Shown one piece after another: positions 35,873 through 44,004 of a stretch of DNA of 64,000 nucleotides. The notes beneath the pieces are model-generated. The model saw nothing but the letters and a program-made list of their open reading frames with translations. It searched no databases and was not told the DNA's origin. The stretch covers positions 1-64,000 of the forward strand of contig DATGZX010000175.1 of the NCBI GenBank assembly GCA_035296965.1. Reading direction: 5' to 3'. Made by a program: the position numbers and the translations under genes. The stretch is from DATGZX01 sp035296965. Its GTDB lineage: Bacteria > Planctomycetota > Planctomycetia > Gemmatales > Gemmataceae. Each line of letters starts with the position of its first letter. The first letter of the stretch is position 1.

Positions 35873-38800
35873 CTATTTGCGACTGCGCTCGATCGTCAGC
35901 ACACTATGAATGCCATCTTCTCGAAAACGCAGGTCGGCGCGCAATGTTCTAAACTCGCTTAGCAGCCGTGCCAACGGTGCGTTCTCGGCCAACGTCTCGT
36001 GGAGCTTGGGCTGGCGCAGCGAGCCCTGCCCCTCGTTGATTATCTCGTCGGTCTTCTTCTCATATGAATAGGGGGCCCCGTCCGGGCTCACTGGCACAAA
36101 GCCGAGGTATTGGAGCGCGATCTCACGGCTGACATCCTCGGGAGACTCCGGCGGCACCAGGTGGGAATGATACAGGGCGTACCAACTCGGCTCATTGGCC
36201 AGCGCTTGCCGATGTGTTTGCATCTCCAGGTAAAACTTGACGAACTCCTTCGTTTTGCCAGCCGCTTCGGGCGCTAGGTAAAGCGACGCATTGACCGGCA
36301 CCGTCTCCGGCTTGGGTAGTTTGCCTTCCTTGCGAGCCGCGGAGCGGTCAATGATGTCCTGAATGCATTCCAGACGAAGGCTCACGTACCAGGCGCCGTC
36401 CAGGATCGTGTAATAGATTGCGGGCAGAAAAGGTTCCTTGCGTTTGGGATCCCTGGCCAAGGCGATCATGCCGTTGAGCTGGGCCTGGACGCGAACGATC
36501 GTGGTGCCCTTGTATTCTGGTTCGAGGGCCGTCCAGGTCACTGCGCCCGGCGCCGAGGTATTGACGACGCCACGCAAGGTCGTGAGCACTCCGGCAAATA
36601 CCAACGGGTTGCGGATGGCGACGCCTGCCGTGACCGGCATCTGAAAGAGGAACTCTATCTCCTCGCCTGGGGCATTATTCGGTCCAGGATCGAGCTCACG
36701 TTGCAGCGCTCGTTTGGCAGCCTTGCCATACATTTCGCTGTCGTCGAAGCGAATCACGAACCAGTCGCCTAGCCAGTCGAGGCCCTTGTTCTTACCGAGG
36801 ACGCCCAGACCACTCAGAGCGTCTCGGAGGGAGCCACGCTCCGGGGCGTTCGGCGATATGTGGGCCACGAACTGCGCGATCGTTCGCGGCGAAAAGCCAT
36901 TGATCGCCAGCGGGGTGGTACCGTCGCCCGTGCGGCTGCGCAGCTCGTTGTACTCGGTACTCTGGATCAACGGCAGGAGATAGGTTTCGATCCGGACCTG
37001 ATTGTCGTTCAGAGCAAAACGCACGCCCACCGGATCGAAGTAGCGGCGCCACAGGCCCAGATACTCGCCGCGGAATTGCAGGTAATCGCGCTGCTCCGTC
37101 TCCGTGACCAGGTCGATCGGCAATTCGATCAAGGGGGTCGCGAAATGCAGAGTGCCGTACATGTCGGCAATAGCCAGCTTGCGCTCGGCGTCCCATGTCA
37201 CCGGCTTGCCTTCGGGAGTGTAAATCTCTTCCGGTTTAAGGACCGACGACGACGCCGAGCCTTCCTGCGCTGCTGGCAACTTCCCTGTCTCCCAGGCGGT
37301 GAACATGGCGTCGTTGGTGCACATCTCGAGACTGGTGAGCACTTCCAGTCGGCGTTTCTCCTTGATCTTGCTGGCGGGGCCGACGAGTTGGCGAATGAAG
37401 GCATCGGACAGGAACGCGAAACCTTCTTCCGAAGCGCTCGCCGAAAAGATCGTGCGCATGTATTGAAAATCGAGGGCGTCTGCCAGCGCCAGGCCGCGGC
37501 CCTGTTGAGTGTCGATGATGCGGCGTACTGCCGCCGGCGAATTCGAATAAACCACGAAGTCGCCAAGTGTCGCACGATGCAAACTTACCTCTCGCAAAGG
37601 CGTGACAAAACTTTCGACCGAGATCCCTTGGTAGCTCTCCTCCCGCTGACGGAGCTGGCTGCCCCACTCCTTGCGAGCATCCTGCAGAAACGGCTCGACG
37701 GCGGCCAAGAACAACTCGCGGTTGCGAACGTGGAAAAGGACCGTCACGTCCGAGCCTTCGCGAAGATAGCCGTCGCTGCCGGTGACGGCCAGTTCGCGGA
37801 TGACGAGCGGTCCCAAGGTTTTGGCAAGCGCTGTGCTGCGCAAGCAGAGCTGCCGTTCATAACGCTGCCTGAGCCGATAATCGCGACTCTGGAGTTCGTA
37901 GGCGCGCGCCAGGCTGGTGCCCCACTGATCGATCAGATCAAACATGTCGATGAATTGGCCAACGTTTGGAAAGCGGACGTAGTAATTGGCCGCCGGCACC
38001 AATTTGGCCAATGGCTCAGGCGTCGGCTTCTTGTCGCCCATCATTTTCTTCCAGGGGTGCTCGGCAATATCGATCCCCGGGATCTTTTCGATGTCTATCT
38101 TTCGTTCGTCGGCGTCACGGAGGCTGCGTCCGATCATCCGTTCTAGTTGCAGCGATTCCGCGATCGCGGCTGCACCCGTTGTTGTTTCATACAGCCGCTG
38201 GTGATCGGAGCGACCCCCTGCCCTGCCAGCTCGGTCGACCTGCGGGGAACCCGGCCCTGGCGTTTGGAGCGACGGCACGTTGTACTTGCGGCTGGTAGCC
38301 TCGCAGGCATAGCTGTAAAAGCCGAAATCGGGAGCCAACTCGTGCAAGAGCGCGAAGTGCGCCGCCTGGAAAGAAGCCCAAACCCCCTCCAAATCATCCC
38401 GTCCGGGAGGCTGCGTTTTCTTACGCTGACTGGAATCCGCCTCTGGAAGCTTGACCGCTTGATCAAACTCCAGGGAAACGGGCACTTCGACCCAGTCGCT
38501 TTGTGGAACTGAGAGGCGTGGCTCCTCTTTGTTTTTAGGAGCCGGTTTGCTTTCGACGGGATAGAGGAGCAAGAATTGCGTCTTGCCCTTGCCGGAGCAT
38601 TTGCCGGCAAACTCCAAGTCGGAAGTCGCGATCGGAGGCGGTTGTCGGTTCGAGACGACGGCCCTCGGCAAGAACGCCGTCACATCATGGAACGCGTAGA
38701 CTGCTTTCGCATTAGCATCCTGGGGCACTAGCCGAGGATGCCGGGTCAGGTTACGTCGATCACGCAGGGACCATTCAGGCAGGAGAATTTCCCCTTGTTG

Positions 38801-38992
38801 CGCGGGTTTGGGAATTGCCAGGCCAGCCGGCGGATCGAAGACCACGTGAAAGTAGGTATTCTTGCCAGCTTGCTGAACGCGCAGTTCGCGCACCTTGGGA
38901 GGATCCGCAGCCAGTGCAGAACTCGACCATGCGGCCACGATCGTGATCAACACAACTATTCGCGAGGTTAATGTACGGTGTGAGACACGCAT
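35873..38992 (-). CDS. Large secreted hypothetical protein (1039 aa)
   Basis: A standard signal peptide is present (IVVLITIVAAWSSSALAADP, cleavage near residue 29). The mature part has no motif I can name. It opens with a likely beta domain (KVRELRVQQAGKNTYFHVVF), then mixed helix and strand to the end (LRADLRFREDGIHSVLTIE). The text looks like a planctomycete outer or periplasmic protein, and a DUF3352-like fold is possible but not established. GGAGG precedes the ATG. It stands alone on the minus strand between small gaps. Confidence 0.75.
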   Translation of the reverse strand: MRVSHRTLTSRIVVLITIVAAWSSSALAADPPKVRELRVQQAGKNTYFHVVFDPPAGLAIPKPAQQGEILLPEWSLRDRRNLTRHPRLVPQDANAKAVYAFHDVTAFLPRAVVSNRQPPPIATSDLEFAGKCSGKGKTQFLLLYPVESKPAPKNKEEPRLSVPQSDWVEVPVSLEFDQAVKLPEADSSQRKKTQPPGRDDLEGVWASFQAAHFALLHELAPDFGFYSYACEATSRKYNVPSLQTPGPGSPQVDRAGRAGGRSDHQRLYETTTGAAAIAESLQLERMIGRSLRDADERKIDIEKIPGIDIAEHPWKKMMGDKKPTPEPLAKLVPAANYYVRFPNVGQFIDMFDLIDQWGTSLARAYELQSRDYRLRQRYERQLCLRSTALAKTLGPLVIRELAVTGSDGYLREGSDVTVLFHVRNRELFLAAVEPFLQDARKEWGSQLRQREESYQGISVESFVTPLREVSLHRATLGDFVVYSNSPAAVRRIIDTQQGRGLALADALDFQYMRTIFSASASEEGFAFLSDAFIRQLVGPASKIKEKRRLEVLTSLEMCTNDAMFTAWETGKLPAAQEGSASSSVLKPEEIYTPEGKPVTWDAERKLAIADMYGTLHFATPLIELPIDLVTETEQRDYLQFRGEYLGLWRRYFDPVGVRFALNDNQVRIETYLLPLIQSTEYNELRSRTGDGTTPLAINGFSPRTIAQFVAHISPNAPERGSLRDALSGLGVLGKNKGLDWLGDWFVIRFDDSEMYGKAAKRALQRELDPGPNNAPGEEIEFLFQMPVTAGVAIRNPLVFAGVLTTLRGVVNTSAPGAVTWTALEPEYKGTTIVRVQAQLNGMIALARDPKRKEPFLPAIYYTILDGAWYVSLRLECIQDIIDRSAARKEGKLPKPETVPVNASLYLAPEAAGKTKEFVKFYLEMQTHRQALANEPSWYALYHSHLVPPESPEDVSREIALQYLGFVPVSPDGAPYSYEKKTDEIINEGQGSLRQPKLHETLAENAPLARLLSEFRTLRADLRFREDGIHSVLTIERSRK

Positions 38993-39565
38993 CGTTGATC
39001 CTCCCTAGTTTTGCCGCGGAGGCAGAGAATGCGACTGCGGGAACAATGGATCGTTCATGCTGATATTCTATGCACTCCTTCTCCGTCTTGATGGCGCGCC
39101 GGGTGGATTCATCGACCAAGGGGACAGCGATGGTGCTTGACCGGGAATGCAATTCATAGGTTCAGTTTCGGCTGCTGCCGCTCAGCCGGCAGCATGTTCT
39201 GAACCTCGACCAGATGTTGGTTGAGCAGGAGTGAAGATGTCGTGCCGTGCAATTGCAGCAGGGCGAGCAGCGAACCGACTGGCAGTAACTGCGTCGTTAC
39301 GGCGAGCGCCGTTGCAATTCCGAGGCTAAAGTGCGAAATAGGGGCGCGCGGCACGAGACGTGCCGGCGCAAGACGAAGTAAGAAGGGAGGTAATCATTGC
39401 GCGCTCGTCTGATGTGTGCCGTGCTCTCGCGGGACGGGAGTGCTTCAAGGGGGCGTGCCATGCTTCCGGGCAGAGCTTTGCTTCTTCGTCAACGTAGGCG
39501 AAGCCCAAAAGCATGGCACACGGCGTTTGAATGTGCGAGAACGGCCGGGGCGCTGGGCTCCTTTT
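38993..39565. other. Intergenic gap with hairpin at 39455-39519
   Basis: 573 bases. A 66-codon frame at 39154-39354 (minus, GTG start, hydrophobic, no ribosome-binding site) is possible but weak. A hairpin lies 46-111 bases beyond the stop of the DUF4214 gene. The rest must include the promoter of the large secreted protein. Confidence 0.5.
39455..39519. repeat. Inverted repeat GTGCCATGCTT
   Basis: Arms GTGCCATGCTT (39455-39465) and AAGCATGGCAC (39509-39519) are perfectly complementary, with further inner pairing (GGGC with GCCC). It follows the DUF4214 gene on the minus strand, so it may be that gene's terminator or a dispersed repeat. Confidence 0.7.
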
Positions 39566-40438
39566 TTAAATGGGGAAAGCGCGTCCCAGCCCAGGCGGCA
39601 CTTGACCGGATTGGAGCTCTGCGGCGATGTAGTTTTCCACCTTGTGGGCCGCGACATCCGGAGTGTCATTGGCAAAATTTACAAGCTGACCTTCAATCGT
39701 GCTCAGATAGGATCGATAGACGCCATCCCCGTAATCTTGTGCAATCAGCTTATCTCTCTGGATCCACTCCCAATTCGAAAAGTCCTGATTGAACAGTTCA
39801 TTCATGATGGTGGCATCCGAGACGCCGGGACTGAGCGGGATGCCTGGCAATGCTCCCGCTAGAAGCGGTCCCGATGGCTGTTCTGGGCCGCCAAGGAGGT
39901 TTTTGTTCAAGTTCGTCAGCTCCAGGTTCTTCGCCTCCGCGCTGGCCTCGACCGTGAGAGCGATGGCAAGGCGCGAAACCCCACTCTGCAAGAGAGCGCC
40001 CCACGCCGCCGCGCCCACCTGATCCACCGGACGATCGAGCACGTCTTGGTAAAGGGCGGTCAGGAATCCGGTGTTGGTGCCTCCGGCCTTTTGAAAATAC
40101 TCGGGAGAACCAAGGAACCCGCCCTCAACCTGCTCGATGGTCAGGCCGGCATTCAAGGCGCGGGTCCAACTCTGGACGCCCGCGAGCTCCCCCGTCCTGC
40201 CGAGCAGCTGATGATAAAGGTTTTGCAGTTCGAGGGTCTGGTATTCGCTGCTTGCCTGGATCTCCTGAACTACCTGGGATGGCTGCTCGCCCGCATCAAG
40301 CTTTGCGCTCCAATAGGCGAGACCTGCCGGGTCGGTATCGCGCTGGAGCAATTGGTGGTATAGGGAAGCCACGTATATCTGCGTGGGCGTCGTCGATAAG
40401 AGCGCGCGCTCCTCCAGCAGTTCCAGTTCAAGAGCCAT
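39566..40438 (-). CDS. DUF4214-domain protein with planctomycete export signature
   Basis: 290 aa from the ATG at 40438, which has AAAGGAG seven bases upstream; a frame from 40531 has none. The N-terminus reads ALELELLEERALLST, the LExRxLLS motif that opens many planctomycete surface proteins. Two to three DUF4214 units follow (residues about 18-190: VASLYHQLLQRDTDPAGLAY, WSAKLDAGEQPSQVVQEIQA; LYQDVLDRPVDQVGAAAWGA). In other bacteria this domain occurs in S-layer or adhesion proteins. The product is probably surface-exposed. The last 100 residues are unlike known domains. Confidence 0.85.
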   Translation of the reverse strand: MALELELLEERALLSTTPTQIYVASLYHQLLQRDTDPAGLAYWSAKLDAGEQPSQVVQEIQASSEYQTLELQNLYHQLLGRTGELAGVQSWTRALNAGLTIEQVEGGFLGSPEYFQKAGGTNTGFLTALYQDVLDRPVDQVGAAAWGALLQSGVSRLAIALTVEASAEAKNLELTNLNKNLLGGPEQPSGPLLAGALPGIPLSPGVSDATIMNELFNQDFSNWEWIQRDKLIAQDYGDGVYRSYLSTIEGQLVNFANDTPDVAAHKVENYIAAELQSGQVPPGLGRAFPI

Positions 40439-40703
40439 CGGACTTCTCCTTTGTTCCAGAATGACGAACCGCAACGGCGTATCCTGCACTCGCCAAAGCG
40501 GTTCGCGATATTCCGCCAGCGCCTCGCGCAATCTCTCTAGTACGAATCTCGGAAGACAGGCTCAAAAGGTCACAGAAAAAATGAGATAGCACACCAATCG
40601 GCACATGTAAACAGCTTTGGGTTTGCCTGGGGTTGATGGTCGAGCGTGGGAACAGGTGACATCGCAGATTTCGACACTAAATTCACCAGGTCACCTTTTT
40701 TGC

Positions 40704-41181
40704 CACGGAGAATACGCCAATCAATTCTTTGGCTGGCTCGAGGAGTTGTTCGACGACGGCTGTAACAGCAAGCCCGTTGATGACGCCAGGAACCACACTA
40801 TCGAGCAGCTCGAAGCCAAGCTCCAACGCAGAGAGACTGTCCTCGCCGAACTCATGGAAGAGCACGTCCTGCTAAGAAAAGTTTTGGGGAGAGTTCACCG
40901 GCCGCTGGCTCGCCCACGATACCCGTGGCATCATCGTCGATTTCGTCCACAGCTGGAGCGACAAGACGGACATTCGCGTTCGTCGCTTCTCTCCCCGGAT
41001 CGACATCGGCACCGGCAAGTTCCCTTAGTTGGGCCAATGCTTCGGCAATGTCAACGAGCACAACGCCTGGGTGCCCTGCGACGACTGGCTTAGCGACGAC
41101 GAGAAGAACCAAATTCGCGTCTTCGCCCGCCGGCACCGGTTCGAAGGCCACCGGAGGCAGACCTTGATGATGTGTGTGTGA
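40704..41181 (+). mobile_element. Decayed IS3-family-like transposase remnant
   Basis: Plus-strand text reads EYANQFFGWLEELFDDG, HTIEQLEAKLQRRETVLAEL, MEEHVLLRKVLG. After a frameshift near 40890 it goes on GEFTGRWLAHDTRG, IIVDFVHSWSDKTDIRVRRF, an in-frame TAG near 41026, then VNEHNAWVPCDDWLSDDEK and RRHRFEGHRRQTLMM up to TGA at 41179-41181. This order (OrfA leucine zipper, then the OrfB N-terminal region with NEHNAWVP and EGHRRxTxMM) fits IS3-like transposases. The DDE catalytic core is missing. One frameshift, one stop and truncation show it is dead. Ends of the element were not found. Confidence 0.75.
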
Positions 41182-41411
41182 ACGCCTCGGCATCCCGCTG
41201 CAAACGCTGCCGCCGCCGCGGAACAGCGAAGAGGAATCTGTGGCCTCTGATGCTGGCGAGTGTACAACGAGGTCAACGGGCAGCTGATCCCTGACCTCTA
41301 CGCACCAACCCGACCACGCGACTCTACCAGATCTGGCGCAACCACGACGCCCACAAATCCAAATAAAGAGACACTTTGCGACATATTTTCACCACGCACT
41401 CGCCGTTTTTA
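41182..41411. other. Unassigned DNA after the transposase remnant
   Basis: 230 bases with short broken frames (for example one ending RLYQIWRNHDAHKSK before TAA near 41365). This may be a fragment of another lost gene, but I cannot identify it. Confidence 0.4.
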
Positions 41412-41908
41412 CGCTAAACCTTCGTGAGATCTTCTCCGAAATCTGCGGGACAACTGTAGTCCGTCCGAGTATACATTCTAAGACTCAGCGGGCGACACCG
41501 AAGCCCACAATAGTTTGTCTAATAATTCAACAACAGCTATCTCTTTTTGCATTCGCCCTAGTTAGGAGTCCCAGCGAAGTCGGAAAGCATCTTCTGTCTG
41601 ACTGATCAAATGCTGCTCCGTCTCACGCAATAGTTTTGTTTTCCTTGTTTCGACCATGTTTGCGCTAAACCTTCCCGAGATCTTCTCCGAAATCTGCGGG
41701 ACAACTGTAATCCGTCCGAGTATACATTCTAAGACTCAGCGGGAGACTCCCAAGGCATAACAGTGTTTCTAATAGTCCGCCAACAGCTATCTCTTTCTGC
41801 ATTCGCCCTAGTCAGGAGTCGCAGCAAAGTCGGAAAGCATCTTCTGTCTGACTGATCAGATGCTGCTCCGTCTCAAGCAATAGTTTTGTTTTCATTGTTT
41901 CGACCATG
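41412..41908. repeat. Tandem direct duplication of about 250 bp upstream of DUF1559 gene
   Basis: Copy 1 (41412-41658) and copy 2 (41663-41908) run in parallel from CGCTAAACCTTC to TTTCGACCATG and are nearly identical along most of their length (for example GATCTTCTCCGAAATCTGCG and AAAGCATCTTCTGTCTGACT in both). They diverge most around 41500-41530. The second copy ends 68 bases before the DUF1559 start, so the repeated unit is upstream regulatory DNA or leader. No coding frame explains it. Confidence 0.92.
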
Positions 41909-41976
41909 CGAGAGTAACTCAGGGTGAGGTCTGCCGTTCTTAACCCCCCAGTTCTATTCATGAAGGGAAATTTGCC

Positions 41977-43110
41977 ATGCTGAAACTGCAATGGAGTGTC
42001 CGCCGGCGTCCGAAGAAGGGCTTCACGCTTATCGAGCTGCTGGTAGTTATCGCGATTATCGCTGTTTTGATCGGCTTGTTGTTGCCGGCCGTGCAGAAGG
42101 TGCGCGAGGCGGCCGCGCGCATCAGTTGCGCCAATAATATCAAGCAGATCGGCCTGGCGGTTCACAATTTCGCCGGCACTTTCAACAAAGTGCCACCCAT
42201 TGGTTCGTGGGGCGAATACTTCCGGGGGGGTGGGAACCCCTACATACCGGGGCAAGGTGCGGCTCCCTACGCCGACTTCCCCGCCCAGTTCTCTGGTGGC
42301 AGTGTCACCTCGCCCGATGGTGCCACGGGCACCTGGCTGTTGCATCTGTTGCCATACGTCGAGCAAACAAACCTCTACAACCAGTTTTCCGCTCTCGGCA
42401 ATTTGAATACCGTCGATACAGAGCCGCCGGCGACATACTTCAACGCCTATGATGCGTTGATCTCCACCAGAGTTAAGCTCTACCTGTGTCCCTCCGATAG
42501 TTCCAATCCGTCCAACGAGCAGACTCACAGCGCCGGCAGCTATGCCTCGTCGAATTATGCCGGCAACGTGATGGTCTTCGAGCCCAGAGGTCAGGGCAGC
42601 ATCGTAACATCAATGCCGAACGGAACTTCCAACACCGTCATGGTTGGAGAACGTATCCAGAATTGTGATGTTTCCATCGCCCTTGGCTATACCAGCGGCG
42701 GTCAAGTGGTGATTGGCCCGGCCTGGGGGTGGCAATACCCCGATCACGGCGATGGAGGTCAGTGGGCTGCCTTCGGCTGGTGGACCGATGGCTGGGCGGA
42801 TATTAGTAACGGAGGCACCCCGCCGCCTCTTCCACCCGGCACCCCTACTGGTGCCTGCCTCAGAACTGACTATTACGACTGGAGCGCTAATTACGTCCCC
42901 CCCATTCCGACAGCCAACCCGAACTATCTCTTCGATGTCAATGCCACGATTACTAATTGCAATACCTTCGTTCTCAACTCCCCCCATGCCGTGATGCAGG
43001 TAGGGATGGGGGATGGTAGCGTCAGAGGTGTTAGCGGCGGCATCAGCAAGGCCACCTGGCTAGCCGTATGCATCCCCAATTCTGGTCAGGTGCCGGGATC
43101 GGATTGGTGA
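41977..43110 (+). CDS. DUF1559 prepilin-like protein
   Basis: 377 aa. The N-terminus has the type IV prepilin cleavage and helix motif (KKGFTLIELLVVIAIIAVLI, residues about 13-32), processed after Gly by PilD-like peptidase, followed by the family signature LLPAVQKVREAAARISCANN. The C-terminal H-x9-DG-type motif appears as NSPHAVMQVGMGDGSVRGV. Planctomycetes encode dozens of such proteins; they are thought to be pseudopilin-like surface or secretion proteins. It is preceded by a duplicated 250-bp region and followed 91 bases later by a small lipoprotein gene, a common pairing. Confidence 0.95.
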   Translation: MLKLQWSVRRRPKKGFTLIELLVVIAIIAVLIGLLLPAVQKVREAAARISCANNIKQIGLAVHNFAGTFNKVPPIGSWGEYFRGGGNPYIPGQGAAPYADFPAQFSGGSVTSPDGATGTWLLHLLPYVEQTNLYNQFSALGNLNTVDTEPPATYFNAYDALISTRVKLYLCPSDSSNPSNEQTHSAGSYASSNYAGNVMVFEPRGQGSIVTSMPNGTSNTVMVGERIQNCDVSIALGYTSGGQVVIGPAWGWQYPDHGDGGQWAAFGWWTDGWADISNGGTPPPLPPGTPTGACLRTDYYDWSANYVPPIPTANPNYLFDVNATITNCNTFVLNSPHAVMQVGMGDGSVRGVSGGISKATWLAVCIPNSGQVPGSDW

Positions 43111-43201
43111 GTCGTTTCTGACTTCGGCGACTTGCGAAGTCCACCAGAGGCAGGTGGACTTCGCTTTTCCATTTCACTCGCTCTACGGAGAGAGTTCGGT
43201 C

Positions 43202-43672
43202 ATGCGAACCTGGACAAATACTTCCTGCAGATTCTCGGGTGTGTTACTCCTCGCAGCATGTGCCGTGATCTGCTTGGGTTGCGGGGGAAAAGAGAAAATC
43301 GTTTCTGTAACAGGCACGGTTACGCACAACAACCAACCCATTGCTGACATCATGGTATCGTTCGTCCCGCAGGGAGTGACAGAAACCGGAGTAAGCACCG
43401 GTGAGACGGATGAAAAGGGCCGGTACGAACTATATGTTTCCAAAACGGGTAAAAGCGGGGCAGTTGTGGGCACCCACAAGGTCTGGGTCTCCCTGCCGCG
43501 CGAGCCCGAAGTTTCCAATAAACGCGACGGTCCTTATGTCAAGAAACAGAAGACCCGAGCGCAAGACCTGACCCTGGCCGAAGCCCAAATCCTGAAGAAA
43601 TACGGCAGGCTCGATAAGACTCCGCTCACCGTGGAAGTCAAAGGCGACCCGATTGACCTCAAGCTCGACTGA
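43202..43672 (+). CDS. Lipoprotein partner of DUF1559 protein (156 aa)
   Basis: The signal ends in a lipobox (LLLAAC at residues 15-20; an alternative is the cysteine of CLGCGG). The mature part is an immunoglobulin-like or carboxypeptidase-regulatory fold (VTGTVTHNNQPIADIMVSFV; TGETDEKGRYELYVSKTGK), as in small lipoproteins that regularly follow DUF1559 genes. It would sit on a membrane facing the periplasm. The ATG at 43202 has GGAGAG eight bases upstream and is preferred over the ATG at 43154. It probably shares the DUF1559 transcript. Confidence 0.85.
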   Translation: MRTWTNTSCRFSGVLLLAACAVICLGCGGKEKIVSVTGTVTHNNQPIADIMVSFVPQGVTETGVSTGETDEKGRYELYVSKTGKSGAVVGTHKVWVSLPREPEVSNKRDGPYVKKQKTRAQDLTLAEAQILKKYGRLDKTPLTVEVKGDPIDLKLD

Positions 43673-43682
43673 GATTTCGACT

Positions 43683-43801
43683 TATACTGAGCGCGGTCAA
43701 GAATGAGACATCGCCCTGCGGGGGAACCTGTGAGAGATAGCCCGCATTCTGGCGAATGCGGCTACGGCCTATTGGTATCAGTATTGACCGCACGCAGTAT
43801 A
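43683..43801. repeat. MITE-like 119-bp element with 18-bp terminal inverted repeats
   Basis: Ends 43683-43700 (TATACTGAGCGCGGTCAA) and 43784-43801 match as inverted repeats at 16 of 18 positions. Inside is a second hairpin (TAGCCCGCATTC/GAATGCGGCTA at 43738-43764). No coding frame is present. It fills much of the 332-base gap (43673-44004) between the lipoprotein gene and the convergent ankyrin gene; nothing else is visible there. Confidence 0.7.
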
Positions 43802-44004
43802 ATTCCTTTCTCCGCTGGGCATCATCAGTTCTGGGTTGCGACCCGACTTCCTGCGGTTTGCTGGGATTGAGGCTGTACGGATCGGCGACCCAGGCCCCGA
43901 GCGACGTTTATGCGCCCTTCCGTCCAGTTGTTTTTGCCGCAATCGAGAGTTTTCCCCGCAGTCTCTTCAGTTCGGAAAAGCAAAGGCTGTGGTGGCCGCC
44001 GAAA

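Noticed and set aside
36860..38146. 428-codon open frame opposite the large secreted protein gene
   Set aside because: No ribosome-binding site or recognisable domain; the opposite strand has a signal peptide, a good start and a frame over 1000 codons.
39154..39354. 66-codon hydrophobic minus-strand frame
   Set aside because: GTG start without a ribosome-binding site, no family; noted only in the gap entry.
41812..42528. 238-codon minus-strand frame across the duplicated region and the DUF1559 gene
   Set aside because: Antisense to the prepilin-like gene and the repeat; no recognisable sequence.
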